In this document: one piece after another, positions 34,210-45,812 of the stretch
Layout: every line of letters starts with the position of its first letter
How positions within the stretch are numbered: the stretch's first letter is position 1
Assembly (NCBI GenBank): GCA_021014945.1
Contig: MU266348.1
Span: forward strand, 124,001 to 188,000
Reading direction: 5' to 3'
Origin: Leucogyrophana mollusca
Lineage: Eukaryota > Basidiomycota > Agaricomycetes > Boletales
Length of the DNA: 64,000 bases
The notes under the pieces: model-generated
Database searches by the model: none
Told to the model about the DNA's origin: nothing
Seen by the model: only the letters and a program-made list of their open reading frames with translations
Program-made: the position numbers and the translations under genes

Positions 34210-35865
34210 ATGTCGAGCAATATCGTGTCTTGCAGATTTTTACAGCCCTTCAAACTAGACAAGTTGCCAATCGATGTCCTCTATCATTTCATCAGCTTTC
34301 TAACTGTCCCAGAAATGATCTGCCTCGAAAGAGAAAGTTTACAATAAATTTTACTCGGTTTATCAGAGTGTTCTGATGTTAGCGTTCAATCCAGGTGTCT
34401 AAGCTCTTCCGAGAGCTACTCTGCGCGAGGACAGTCTGGAGCAACGCGTACCGGCTGTCCTTACTCTCTCGTCCCCCTGGTCCATTCTGGTGGCAGCCAA
34501 CGGAGGCTCTGAGAGGCTCACTCGTGGTCAGCGCGAGAGTAGAACGTTATTGGACCCAGAACGTCGCGTCTCCGACAGCAACCCGCAAGATCATCCTTAG
34601 TAAGGGCGTCCTGCGAGCTGGCGCGGAGCTCTTACTCGGGAGGTGGGTTGTGGCCACGGAGGGCACAAAAGAGCTTGTGGTCTATGACGGGGACTCTACG
34701 GACGACAATATACCTCCCATCCCTGTTTTCCGTGCATTTTCTTACTTCACTCACATAAAATGCGTGTCTACCATAGACGCGGATGGACACCCATTGGCTT
34801 TTATTATCGCAGGAGATGGCATTGATCCGGAATCAAGGCTGGTGTAAGTGACATCATTGTTGCCCTGGCACCTCAATTCTCTGAATTTGTTTTCAGACAT
34901 GTGTTCCAGCTGTTCACTGGGACCCAGACACCGTTAGAGGTCAAACTGGTTCTGAGTCATCCAGTCAAGTGGTCGACATCGTGGTTATCTGCCACTGTCA
35001 ACGCTAAAGTACTCTTGGTTTGGGCCGGACAATATTTCTCCCGAGACACTACTGAGTGCTTCTGCATGGCTTTGGGCTCAAATCAGCTCTGCCGAACCCC
35101 CTCCCCTCCCAAGGTACTGTTGAGCTTGGTCACTCGGGTGCGCGTGTCCTCACAGCATTTCTCAAGCTCTCAGATTTTCAGTTTATCAGCGCAGCCTTTA
35201 TGGCGTGCACGACGCACCTGCTGGTGTTTTGGATGTTTCAGATCGGTACCGGTTTAGCGCAAACAGTTATCGAGGCATTTCCTGTTCAAGCGGACGGATC
35301 GCAGGAGGCAGTAGATCTGGTGGTAGCGTCCCACCAGGGATACTACTCTGGGCTAATGGGTGTTCCAACCTTACTACACGATCCTGCCGTCAATCCTACT
35401 CTGGATTCGAAGCGTCTCGCCGTGACTTTTCTGGATAGTTCGGACGTCGAGGAACATAGGGCCTTTCACGGTGTTGGGTACCTCACCCTCACTCCATCCT
35501 TGCCGTCGAAACAAAACGACTCCGAGGCGGGAACAATCCTTTGGGAGCGAGACATAAGCTTCCCTGCCGTCTTCCCGAGGCCATCTTATTTCCACACTTT
35601 TTCGAATGGAAGTCTGAGGATTCTAACTACGACAGGGGCCATACGTTCTCCCCAACTTCCCACAATGAATGCTTTCACTCTGACGCTCGGAGGACCATCC
35701 ACAACACTTAGCACACCAACGTCCATCATACTCCCTTTCGCCATATCCACTATAATAGGACTAGACGGGTCTCGGGGACGTCTAGTATGTACAAGAAGTT
35801 TTGGTATCAATCCGGAGACTCACAGATTCAATCCGATCTACATCGAGATCTTTGATTTTATCTGA
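34210..35865 (+). CDS. F-box domain protein
   Basis: Probable substrate adaptor of an SCF ubiquitin ligase. Exon 1 (ATG at 34210) contains the F-box: KLDKLPIDVLYHFISFLTVP and EMICLE. Downstream, VSKLFRELLCARTVWSNAYR continues the F-box helix. The C-terminal half is a large beta-rich domain without named repeats (VVATEGTKELVVYDGDSTDD, YFTHIKCVSTIDADGHPLAF, DFQ/FISAAFMACTTHLLVFW, SDVEEHRAFHGVGYLTLTPS, IGLDGSRGRLVCTRSFGINP). Introns at about 34844-34896 and 35113-35181 keep frame. The join of exon 1 to exon 2 does not: the only GT near the end of exon 1 (after 34335) leaves a phase that does not fit the VSKLF frame. This copy may therefore also carry a lesion, or use a non-standard splice. Degenerate copies lie at 19.6 and 24.5-25.2 kb. 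Confidence 0.65.
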
Positions 35866-36674
35866 ATACTCCTTGGCCTCAGCACGAAGGTGACGGCGCT
35901 GTGCAAACTGATGTAGAGACTTGTAACCGGAAAGCCACAGATCCAGTCTCACTTGTTATAAGTACATATCTACGTGAAATACTCGATTGAATCCTGGGCT
36001 CAATTGCAAGAACCCAAACCCGCAATTGACAGAACAAAAGGCCGGTTCTGAAGGTGTCCGGCAATTTCCGCGAGCACAAATTTTGCCGGGGTGACTTGCT
36101 GCAAACGTTGCACCCATCTTTTGCAAAAGCTGTCCGACGTGAGCATAGCGGGCGAAGTCGCTCGAGATGGGGCCAGAAGCCGCTGCTTACCCCAATGGCT
36201 TGGCTCTGCTCAGAAAGCTGGTCTGAAAACGCGTGACCCAGCTCACTGCCCGGCTATCTTGGTGTGTCAATGTATGCGGTATACAGGACTCAACGTCCCA
36301 AATTTTAACAGTAGCACCTGGGATGTCGACTCGTGCACTCGTCCTCCACCCATCCATCCGTGTGGCCTATATTCATCCCCATCGAGCGTACGCTTTTGAA
36401 TATAGCAAGCGTCCGTCACTTCGAGGCTATCCACATCCCTCCTCTAGCCAGTGCGAATATTATCCGATATTTAACATGAGTTAACATGTTGGCTTCCTGA
36501 AAGCAGTCTGACCATGGAGCATGTTGAGGATGCGTTGCAATGGCAAAATAAGTTGTAAGCACATAAACCAATACATTTCATTGGCCATCACTAATTTACT
36601 GTGTCAAGATTCATCCCGGGTTTCGATCAGCATAAACCGATATGCTACCCCGAGTCCCCTGCCAACCAGCGAAA
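35866..36674. other. Intergenic region
   Basis: About 0.8 kb between the F-box gene (+) and the SET gene (-), which converge. Short frames at 36091-36399 and 36233-36484 have no motif. Likely 3' UTRs; nothing else seen. Confidence 0.4.
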
Positions 36675-38183
36675 TCACAGCCGTATACTAAATTTCTGTG
36701 CACGTAGCGAATTGGCATCTGCGGAGTTCCTAAACTCGTCCACGTTATCACGAACTTCGATCGCGCGGAAACTGTCCTCCCCAAATTCTGCCACCCTAGA
36801 CTCGTACGTCTTTGCTGCCCAATACCTGACGGATGCCCAGTCGCCGTGGGCTGAGCAGATCTTCGCGGCGTCGTTGGTGAAGTCGTCTGCATCAGCGGCA
36901 TATCCCTCCTCTTCCAACAAACGAAGCGCGCGGACAATGGCGTGGAGGCGCAGGGAAGTCTGGCTGGGACCATAAAATGGGATGCGTTCCCAGATCTTCG
37001 CGACCTCGATCCTTCGCGTGTCACTGGCTGCACTTTCTTGACGCGGGAGCGTGCAAACAGCACAAGCGCATGTGAATCCGTATCTTTGAAGCCTCTTTTG
37101 CCTGTCCTTCCGGCTGCTACCATACACATTCCTGCCCCCAATGTAGGACACGAAGATTTCCTCTTCCGCCTGGATCTCGCGGAGTGCATAAACACGCTGG
37201 CGACCACTGCCCGCATGCCACGAATAGCGTGCATTGGGCGAGCATGAGTGGTTAAACCTGGATATCGCAAGGCACAGCACGATGCCGTCCTGGGTGTCTA
37301 TCGCATTTGTCTGGTGGATACCGAGGAGTGGGTCTCTTGATAGCGTAGGATCTTGGCTAAAAGAATTCCTGAGTGACTTATACTGCTTGAGTTCAGCTTC
37401 AGAGAGCTTGCTGATTGCCGAATGGACCGCGGCCGTACTGCTGTGACTGACGCGGTAGAGAGGACGCTCCGCGACAATGAGATCACCGCGTTGGTATCCA
37501 TCGTTAGCAAATGCGCCCTGGCCTCTTTTACCTGCTTCCCACACTCCAAAGCCTAATGGATTGGGCGACGTGTTGCCCTGTGTCACTGACTCTGTGTTTG
37601 TTGCAGCCGACACCTCTGGTGCACCTGCACCCGAAATAAGGGAGTTCTCCATGGCTGCAAGGTCTCTAATCATCTCCTTGGACTTTTGTATTTCTCCGCC
37701 AGCTTCGAGGAAGCCTATGATATCTGTGAAAAAGGTATCCATAAAAGCGGTAAATTGTCTACATTGCTTCAGTAACACATACCTCGTTGTGCTCCAGAGA
37801 CATTGTGCAGCTGAAGTCGAGCATGGAATCGTCTATAATATGCCTTAACACTTCCCGGCGCAAGCCCCAGGGCTATCGTGGCATCGTCTTCCGCTTCCTG
37901 CCATCTGTTACGAGCGATCATCGATCGTTTGCTCTTCTGGAGAAATATCAACACTAACCTTTTGAGTTTCAGATTGGCCATGGATCTGTTTAGGGGGTAC
38001 GCAATGTCCGAAGGATCCAGCGACATCGCGAACGTGTACTGCTCATGTGCAATGGCGTACTCCTCCTTCCGGAAGGCGGTGTTCCCCTAGTGAAGGTGGT
38101 GCAACGTCGATAATCATCGTATCGGAAAGGAGTAGCTTTCTGACCTTCTCCTTTGCGAGATTGGCTTGAGTAGCCCTGGACAT
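36675..38183 (-). CDS. TPR-SET domain protein (putative lysine methyltransferase)
   Basis: Read on the minus strand from MSRATQANLAKEK (ATG at 38183). After an intron, NTAFRKEEYAIAHEQYTFA and MSLDPSDIAYPLNRSMANLK form the first TPR; NRWQEAEDDATIALGLAPGS, then VKAYYRRFHAR, the second. The SET domain follows: GVWEAGKRGQGAFANDGYQR, GDLIVAERPLYRVS, the core motif AISRFNHSCSPNARYSW (NHSCSPN binds S-adenosylmethionine), and EEEIFVSYIG with the catalytic Tyr. The post-SET zinc cluster is YGFTCACAVC. A C-terminal helical part (ICSAHGDWASVRYWAAKTYE) resembles that of SMYD proteins. No MYND zinc finger is seen. Stop at 36675. About 450 residues. The substrate is not deducible. Confidence 0.85.
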
Positions 38184-38690
38184 GATTTCGGTCAGTTTAC
38201 GGAAACTGGGGCAAGTACCTGGACAGAGGATGGCCTGTCGCGATTCTTATAACGATGTGGATCATCATGGCCTCGTGTTAGAGGATCAGGCGCCCGGCAT
38301 CCCTCTACCTATTAGGATCCGCACCATAGACGCCAGGTCGCTTCTATTCTCTTCTTCACCTGGTAGGGTTAACACCGACTGGGCTTGAATCATGTCCCTC
38401 TAGGCCCATACCCACCAATTACTAGTACCCACCTTCAAGTTTTGGTCGAGATGAAGTGTGTTCACTCATAGCTAACAACTGCTGTGTTCGAGGTCAAATA
38501 AGTGATTGGTTAACCACTTAACATGACACAGTGTCACTTGATCCAGTTGAACGAAGAGGGCCAGTTTCCCTCGAGGAACAGGATTCCGGAGTAATGCATG
38601 GACAAGCGCCTTATAATTAGGGGCAGACGTTATGCGGAACAAAGACCCTGCGGTTGATCTACTGAATGATTGATACGCGCCGGTATTCAT
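38184..38690. other. Intergenic region
   Basis: About 0.5 kb between the SET gene start and the tRNA gene. No gene seen; it holds the SET gene promoter and the 5' flank of the tRNA. Confidence 0.4.
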
Positions 38691-38785
38691 GGTTAGATGG
38701 CCGAGCGGTCTAAGGCGCCAGACTAAGGCTTACATAAGCATATCTGGTCTCTTCGGGGGCGTGAGTTCGAATCTCACTCTAATCA
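38691..38785 (+). tRNA. tRNA-Leu (anticodon AAG) with 13-nt intron
   Basis: All parts of a type II tRNA are visible. The acceptor stem GGTTAGA pairs with TCTAATC, discriminator A at 38785. The D arm region is GGCCGAGCGGTCTAAGGC (A box). The anticodon stem CCAGA pairs with TCTGG around CTAAGG, with the anticodon AAG. Removing 13 nt (CTTACATAAGCAT) directly after position 37 restores a 7-nt loop, CTAAGGA. A long variable arm (TCTCTTCGGGGG) and the T arm GTGAGTTCGAATCTCAC (B box) follow. A leucine tRNA reading CUN codons fits all of this. Confidence 0.95.
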
Positions 38786-38794
38786 TGTTTTTTA
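38786..38794 (+). terminator. RNA polymerase III T-run terminator
   Basis: A run of six T (38788-38793) begins three bases after the end of the tRNA-Leu gene, as expected for pol III termination. Confidence 0.8.
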
Positions 38795-39426
38795 AATCGC
38801 CGTCGACACAATACATTTCTGTCACATCTTCGTCAATGATCGAGACGGTATCGCCCTTTTTCACCTTCCAATCAGACTCAGAGTCTTCCTCCTGTGTTCG
38901 ACCACATCGTCACCTCCAACAATAGCCCTGTATAGGGTACAAGTATGGTGCAAGATGCAAGCGATCAAGTGGAATACATTCACACTACAAAACTGAGGAA
39001 CCCAATGCCTGGCCGTGAGAGGACAATGGCCCCCGCGCAGACTTATCGCCTACCCGTTGCGTTCTTCCGGATTTGTACGATTCTATCGTCACATCATCGT
39101 CCTTCCTCGATTCCAGAGCATGGATCTGCTCGCATCTCCGCCGCTTCGATCGCCAAGACTACCAGAGGACACGTAGCCATAAATCAGTCGTGGGTCTTTC
39201 ACGAGGGCCTTTGACGTCGAAGATGGGGCTGAAAGGGGTATAAGTAGGATGTGGAAGCGACTGCGAGGAGCCTAGAGTGCATTTGTTTACGCAAGAACAC
39301 AGACGTCGTGAATTCAACTTGGATGGGAATGTCATGGCGAGCGCTGGGGATATTGATCATTGCCATCACTTCCAACGACCATCCCGCATTTCCGTCTGAA
39401 AGACTCTCCCCCTAGCATAGTAGCTT
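38795..39426. other. Intergenic region
   Basis: About 0.6 kb between the tRNA and the F-box/LRR gene 3' end. A frame at 38945-39214 has no motif. Nothing else is seen. Confidence 0.4.
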
Positions 39427-41150
39427 CATGTTCGCATGACAAGAAACGGTTCTGGAACATCCGGGTTTTCATAAGGAGCGAGTGATGCCTCCATGACCAT
39501 ATCTCCGTTGGCTCTCACACTGACGGATCTGTTAACCTGCTCGCCATTCAGATATAATCCCACTTTACGAAGCTAGCTTAGTACACACCTGCCAAACCCG
39601 CGTGTTACAACCAATTTGCGTCATCGTAGGTGAGCACTGCCGCACGACGGACAGAACATCGTGCATGAGAAGTGAAGGGGCAACATGTTCGCTCGACTCG
39701 AGCGGGAAGTTGACGTGGGCAATGCGTAATTTGCGTACACGAGCAAGGCATTGTGCAACAGCATCCTGTGCGGACGTCAGCCCAGGAATGTCCACGTAGT
39801 TTGTATAAGAGTGCTAACCAGATCGTGCCGCTCTGCAACCACAAATATCTGCTCGAGAAGGGAGCAACGAGAGCATATGTCGAGCAACGCGTTAATGCTA
39901 ATTTGCATACGATGGACCGACAAGCGAGTAAGATGCTTGGCATGGGTATTGACAATCGACCTCCAGAACTCGTCAGTCACCTGCACTTTGGTTAAAGGAG
40001 AGGTGGCATAAATCTGAAAATTCTCCAAGGATGCAACAGACAGTAGTGCGGTGACATCGCCCATCCAGGTCTGCAACGGCGTCTGTGCGTCGACGGTCAC
40101 AGTAATGGCCCGAAGTCTCCTGATGGCATCGTTTTTAGAGCATTGGCGAGTGAACTCGGCCATATCCTGTTGTTGAATGGACAAAAGGATTTCTAAGAAT
40201 CTAGCAGTACGCACAAAGGAATGAGATAGGCCCTCCAATCCTAATCCTACCAGACCCCTGCGATTGGTTGTCACTAGGGCTCCGATACCGTGATGTGTCA
40301 CTTTTGGACAACCGGTAATATGAAGGTGATCGAGCTCAGTCAAACTGGGCGCAATGTGTTCCAAGAGAGTGTCAGTCAGAAGGGGGGAGGACTGGATATG
40401 AACCATCATCGTCAAGTCAAAGGGTTTATTCTGAAAATCATGTGTACATACCTTGAAAATTAGGGTGAGATTGCGAAGCGTAGCACCCGTCACAGACATC
40501 CACGAAGGCAGCACCTCGAGAACATGTACGCTCGGCATTATCAGCGATATCTTGGACAGACGCTGGAACTGGACCAGGGTGATCGGGTTATAGGCCCCCG
40601 TGTCGTGGCCGTTAATCTCTAGTTCTTGTAGATTATGACAAGTCTGGAGCGAACAGAGTACAGCAGAGTTGATGGAACCGTCGCGGGTCCAAGTGCACGA
40701 TCTCAAATTGACACAATTTTGGATGCCGCGAGTGCAGAGATCCATCAGGCCGGTGTGCACTGATGATGACAGCGCCTTTGGGAAGTCGCGGATTTCTGGT
40801 GATATAGCATTGGTAAGTAGGTAAGTACGGGCAGTACCCTTGAGTGACATAGATACCGATTTTCTCGACAAATTTGGCGAGATGCGCGCATTCAGCAAGC
40901 GTTCTGAATAGGAGAGCAATCTTTCGTAGACACCCAATATACTTAGAACATTTATTCATCTGTGACACGGTTGCCTCACCTTGAGTTTCTTGTGCCATGC
41001 GTAAATGAAGACTCGCTGATAGAGCCTCGGAAGGGCGAAGGTGTGGAATGATCGGTTCACCAGACATAAGACGGCCAAGTGCTGGGGCCGCACAACATGG
41101 CTGAAGACGAGAGGTAGGAGCTCTAGCGGCAGATCGAGGAACTGGACCAT
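39427..41150 (-). CDS. F-box protein with LRR-like repeats
   Basis: Likely SCF adaptor. The minus-strand ATG at 41150 gives MVQFLDLPLELLPLVFSHVV and RPQHLAVLCLVNRSFHTFAL, a clear F-box. After introns, YIGCLRKIALLFRTLAECAH is followed by irregular leucine-rich segments: CVNLRSCTWTRDG, LQTCHNLQELEINGHDTG, FQRLSKISLIMPSVHVLEVL, APSLTELDHLHITGCPKVTH, HAKHLTRLSVHRMQISINAL and LLDICSRCSLLEQIFVVAER. The last exon, joined by an intron at about 39533-39583, reads VNRSVSVRANGDMVMEASLA and ends FLVMRT at 39427. About 500 residues; frames stay open across the introns. It is divergently placed from SPT5 with only 205 bp between start codons. Confidence 0.78.
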
Positions 41151-41355
41151 GATCTGTATTCAACTCAGGTCACATCCTTTGTACCAGTGTCCTCCGTCAG
41201 AGCTCCGATTCCGGTTCTCATGTTCACCAGCCAATGAGAGCCGCATTACGAATCACAAGCGCAAAGCTGACTAAGCGAGCAGTGCACTTGCAAGTTTAGG
41301 GCACTGGAAATTCACCAAGTCCATTAACTCAGTTGCACCTTGGCCTCTTGCTATC
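41151..41355. promoter_or_regulatory. Short divergent promoter region, F-box/LRR gene and SPT5
   Basis: Only 205 bp separate the start codons of the two divergent genes, so their core promoters must share this stretch. No clear TATA box is visible. Confidence 0.5.
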
Positions 41356-44300
41356 ATGTCTGGCCTCGACGATGAGTACGCAATGCATGAGCCCGAGTCT
41401 GACCCCATTCAACTGGATGATGAAGATGCAGATGACGTGCAGCCGGAGCCAGCACAGAAACCAAAGAAGCCGAGGGCGTCCATTTACGACGCTTTGGATG
41501 ACGAAGAAGATGAGGAAGATGAAGACGACGAGGAAGATGAGGACGACGAGGAAGATGCCGGGAGAGGGAAGAAAAGAGCAAAAGTGCGCCGCTCCGGCCG
41601 TCTTGTGATTCTAACTATCTTAACCAAGACCTATTCAGCACCGTCACAAGAGGCCCGCTGTTAATCGTTTCCTCGATGTAGAGGCCGAGGTGGACACGGA
41701 CGAGGACGAGGAAGAGGAAGAAGACGAGGCAGGAGGAGGTTTGTTCATCGAAGCCACAGCACACAATATGCTGAACGCCCTTCTTTTTAGACGAATTCAT
41801 AGCAGATGCAGGTATTGAAGGCGACGAGGACGACGTGAACCGGAGAGCTGCAGTCAATGCACGCCTTGATCGCCGAGAACGTGAGCTCAACGATCAAGAC
41901 CTGGCCAAGATAGCACAAAATTTGCATGAGCGCTATGGACGTGCAGCCGTTCGGTACACGGGCGACATGAACGAGGTTCCACAGCGACTACTGATACCAT
42001 CTGTTCACGATGCGAGCCTCTGGCAGATAAGGGTTAAGGTACGTTTCCCCAGGTCAGTGAATGCGCTGTATTGGTACTGATATTTGGGTACAAAGCCCGG
42101 CCGCGAACGGGACATCGTATTCAGTCTCATGCGGAAAGCTATTGACCTAGAGTATACCGCTCAACCTCTGTCAATACTGTCCGCTTTTCAGCGCGATTCT
42201 TTGCCGGGGATGATCTATGTCGAAGCTCGCAGTGCTCAGCAAGTGAACCAGGCTTGCAAAGGCCTCGTAGGCGTCTACCCTAGCCGCGGGATTACGCTGG
42301 TCCCAATTGAGGAGATGGCAAGCTTGCTTCAGATCAAGAAGCAAGATCTGACCGTCACACCCGGTAGCTGGGTTCGCATCAAGCGCGGCAAGTACCAAGG
42401 TGACCTTGCGCAGGTGATGGACATCACGGAAAATGGCGAGGACGTCGGACTCAAATTCATACCGCGTATCGACCTAAATCCCAAGGATGATGCGAGCGTC
42501 GACGGGCGCAAGCGGAAGAAGGTTGGCTCTGGGCTCTCAACGATGCGTCCCCCCCAGCGATTCTTCAACTACGAGGAAGTCGTCAAAGTCTATGGGCGCA
42601 AACAGGTCTCGAAGCGCAACCAGGTGTATGTCTTCCAGAACGACACCTATAAGGACGGCTTCATCGAGAAGGACTTTAAACTGAATGCACTCGTGCTGGA
42701 AAACGTGAATCCTACTCTCGATGAGATCACACGATTCACGCGAGGTCAGGATGGTGCCGAGAACGAGAACCCCGTCGATCTCTCAATTATCGCTGAGGCC
42801 TCTCGCAAGGCTGCTATCTCCGTCTTGCAGCCCGGAGACCACGTGGAGGTTTTCGAAGGCGAACAGGCGGGTGTGCATGGTGTTGTCGACTCCATTAACC
42901 AGGACGTTGTCACTATCACTGCGATAGGCGTTGAAATTGACGGCCAGAAGATCGATGTTCCAGCACGTGGTGTCCGGAAACGGTTCAAACCTGGTGACCA
43001 TGTGAAGGTAATGACAGGTCAAAATGCAGACGAAACTGGTCTCGTTGTCTCCGTGTCAGACAATGTCGTCACTTTCTTATCTGACATGTCAATGCAAGAG
43101 GTGAGTTCTGACTCCCTGTGGTTCTGTGGGCCGTCCTTAGCGTTCTTTCCACTTCGAGGTATCTGTGTTCTCGAAAGACTTGCGTGAAGCTGCTGAAGTC
43201 GGTTCCGGCACCAACATCGTTGGTAATTACGAGCTGCATGACTTGGTTCAGCTTGAGTATGTTCCGATTTTATTCGAGGACGTACCATGATTAACCATGT
43301 TCCAACCAGTTTGCAAACTGTTGGCGTAATCTTTAAGACAGAGCGCGACTCCTTCAGAGTACTTGATCAAAATGGCCAGGTGCGACTGGTTCAGCCGCAC
43401 CAAATCTCGATGCGTCGAAATTCCGATCGTGCTATCGCCACTGATTCTGAAGGACACGAGTTGCGTCCTCAAGATAACATGAAAGAAATCGACGGCGAGG
43501 TGAGCCATCTTCACTACAGAGGAAGGTATTACAGCTGACGTTTTTCCCAGGGTCGTAAAGGACGAGTCCTCCATATACACCAGTCCTTCTTTGCATTCCT
43601 TCACAACCGAGATATCACCGAAAATGGAGGCGTCTTTGTTACGCGGGCCCGATCTCTCGCATCGCTTGCACCTAAAGGGAACCTTCTAAAAACCGGCACC
43701 GATCTTGGAAAGATGAACCCAGCCGTTGCTGGTGGTGCTGCGACAGGAGGCATGGTCGGCTCGGGCACAATGGGGCGCGGTCCGCGCGATCGTGACATTG
43801 GCGTCATCGTGTCTGTTGTGAAGGGCGCTTACAAGGGTTATGTTGGTGTCGTTAAAGACACCAATGGCCCCGTAGCCCGTGTCGAGCTGCACACAGGTAA
43901 CAAGGTCATCACCATCGATAAAGAGAAACTTTACAGACGACAGTGAGTGTCCATTGGAAATATGCTGGCTTTATCTAACCACTCACTTTATAGCCCGGAC
44001 GGGAAACTAACACCCCTGACTGCACCCTACAACCCCAACACAATGGGTCCCCCTCGTTCAACTGGTGGCGGCGGCTTTGGAAACAGTGCACGCACACCTA
44101 ACCCGTACGGCGCAGGCGCGGCTGGTGGTCGAACCCCAGGCTGGGGAGGCGGTCGGACGCCTAATCCGTATGCGACGGGCGACGGCAAAACACCAGCCTG
44201 GAACGCGTCATCGAGAACCCCCAATCCCTACGCCGATGGTGGTCGGACGCCTGCCTGGAATGCGTCTGCACGAACCCCGAACCCGTACCAAGATGGAGGG

Positions 44301-45147
44301 AAGACGCCGGCATGGAACGCATCTGCACGGACACCAAATCCGTACCAAGACGGTGGAAAGACGCCCGGTTGGAACACTTCATCAAAGCAGGGTGGCTGGG
44401 GCGACTTCGGTGGGGCTTCACCCAAGCCGTGGGGTGGTTCTTCTCCTGCTCGCCCAGCCGAAAGTAACAGCTGGGACTCCTCAGTTTGGGCAAGTCTTGA
44501 TTCTATGATTCGAAATAAATGTGCTAATAGAAGCTGCAGACCGCTCCAACACCCGCAGCCGCTCCAACGCCCGGGTATTTTGCAGCGCAAACGCCTGGCG
44601 CGGGTTACGCTAGTGCACCCACCCCAGCTGGTATAATGTCCTCTGTTGGCGTGCTGTCCGCGCCTACTCCAGGAGTTTCTGGCGCTGTAGAGGACGAATA
44701 TTGTGGGTGACCGTCGTCATCGACTGTCTAATTGAGTACTGACATCCTTCCCCAGGCATGTGGCTCACAGACGCTGAGTTCACGGATAGGAAGGTGATCA
44801 TGGAGATCGTCGGAACGCACACGCACAACTGGTCTAACGGGGAGCACGAAGGGAAGCTAGGCTTTGTTAATTCGGTGCTTGTCACCGCCAACGACACCGT
44901 TGTCCACTTCCACCTTCTGGATGATGGCACAGCTATTACCATCCCTGCTTCGTACCTCAATCCCGTGCGCCCCAATGCGGTGGGCGATCACGCTATGGTT
45001 CACGAAGGGAAGTACAAGGGCAAAGAGGTTATTCTCAACTCAAAAGAAAGTGATAACACCTGGCTGGTGATGCAGCCCGAAGACGTTGCCGGACTTAGCT
45101 GCGAGACGCAGCAGATGGTGAAACTCTACGTATCGCCTGTGTACTAG
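41356..45147 (+). CDS. SPT5: Transcription elongation factor SPT5
   Basis: Large subunit of the Spt4-Spt5 (DSIF) complex that travels with RNA polymerase II. The N-terminus is strongly acidic (DALDDEEDEEDEDDEEDEDD). After introns RPAVNRFLDVEAEVD and EFIADAGIEGDEDDVNRRAA appear, then the NGN domain: LWQIRVK/PGRERDIVFSLM, GMIYVEARSAQQVNQACKGL, TLVPIEEMASLLQIKK. KOW repeats follow: PGSWVRIKRGKYQGDLAQVM, LQPGDHVEVFEGEQAGVHGV, KPGDHVKVMTGQNADETGLV, then later DIGVIVSVVKGAYKGYVGVV and, near the C-terminus, VGDHAMVHEGKYKGKEVILN. A repeat region (RTPNPY units) lies between the last two. The stop at 45147 follows KLYVSPVY. About 10 introns. The exon join near 44490-44530 is uncertain. Confidence 0.95.
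44091..44388 (+). repeat. SPT5 C-terminal repeats (RTPNPY units)
   Basis: Five in-frame RTPNPY hexapeptides start at about 44091, 44154, 44214, 44271 and 44328, with spacers such as DGGKTPAWNASA. The unit from 44214 onward recurs every 57 bp (19 codons). This is the CTR, a kinase target in other eukaryotes. Confidence 0.85.
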
Positions 45148-45812
45148 TGCAGATGAAATATTGCCCAGCTTGCTACTTGTTTCCATGTTCTCGTTGTTTA
45201 GTCTTATAGTACATGTCAGCTGTATTTTGGCTGTATTCGTATGTCACCTCCCTTATTATAGCTTGTTTCCGGCGTGGGGATTCGACGTCTTTTTGGCACC
45301 ACAATCCAGTGCTACCTCGATCGCTCAATACTGCCGTTACCTTTCGGAGTGAGACAGGTTTTGGAGTTGGTATACTTACATATTTAACACTTCACGTCCG
45401 TCTCAAAAATCACAATACATGGCGGGAAAGCTTCCTCCTCAAGCTCAGAGAATGCGCATGATCATAGTAACGGTACCAATCATCGGAGCAACATCATGTT
45501 CGTGTTTCTCTATTCTCAGATGACGAGGCAGTACTGAAGGATACTCTGCCACTCGCCAGATGTTCTATATGAACGTCTCGTGCTCGGAAAACCAAGAAGG
45601 ACACTGCCTAAAAGCAATCCCACGACACCCGCAAAACCAGAGAGTAGCGAATTCTTGCCGGAGGCGGCAGGCCAAAATGGTGGATCCAGCTTCAAGGGTG
45701 CCTGAAATATTTGTCTATGAAGAGGTTGAAGAGAAAGCACAGACGAGCTCTATGTAGTATTCCCATACTTGTAGTAGGTTCGTAACGACGTCCGAATCCT
45801 CCCGACACTCTC
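45148..45812. other. Convergent intergenic region, SPT5 and MIC10
   Basis: About 0.66 kb, mostly 3' UTR sequence. A minus-strand frame at 45516-45740 includes a hydrophobic run (SGFAGVVGLLLGSVLLGF) that could be one membrane span. The opposite strand is also open over part of it, and no start or splice pattern supports a gene. Confidence 0.35.

Noticed and set aside
35056..35260. Frameshift in the F-box gene near 35110
   Set aside because: The two frames are joined in phase by a 69-nt GT-AG intron (about 35113-35181), so no lesion is needed there.
36611..37270. Second minus frame over the SET gene
   Set aside because: Shifted frame of the SET exon; it lacks the NHSCSPN motif and has unusual composition.
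38689..38925. Protein-coding frame MVRWPSGLRRQTKAYISISG
   Set aside because: It is the direct translation of the tRNA-Leu gene and its flank, a well-known false ORF type.
41354..41581. Minus-strand frame rich in His, Leu and Arg opposite the SPT5 acidic exon
   Set aside because: Shadow of the GAA/GAC repeats coding the acidic N-terminus of SPT5.
42171..43288. Several minus-strand frames inside SPT5
   Set aside because: All overlap exons with clear NGN/KOW motifs on the plus strand.
44161..44590. Minus-strand frames over the SPT5 repeats
   Set aside because: Created by the repeated RTPNPY codons; repetitive and without independent support.
45516..45740. Small membrane protein on the minus strand
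   Set aside because: One hydrophobic run only; no start context or neighbouring exons. It lies in the 3' flanks of SPT5 and MIC10.
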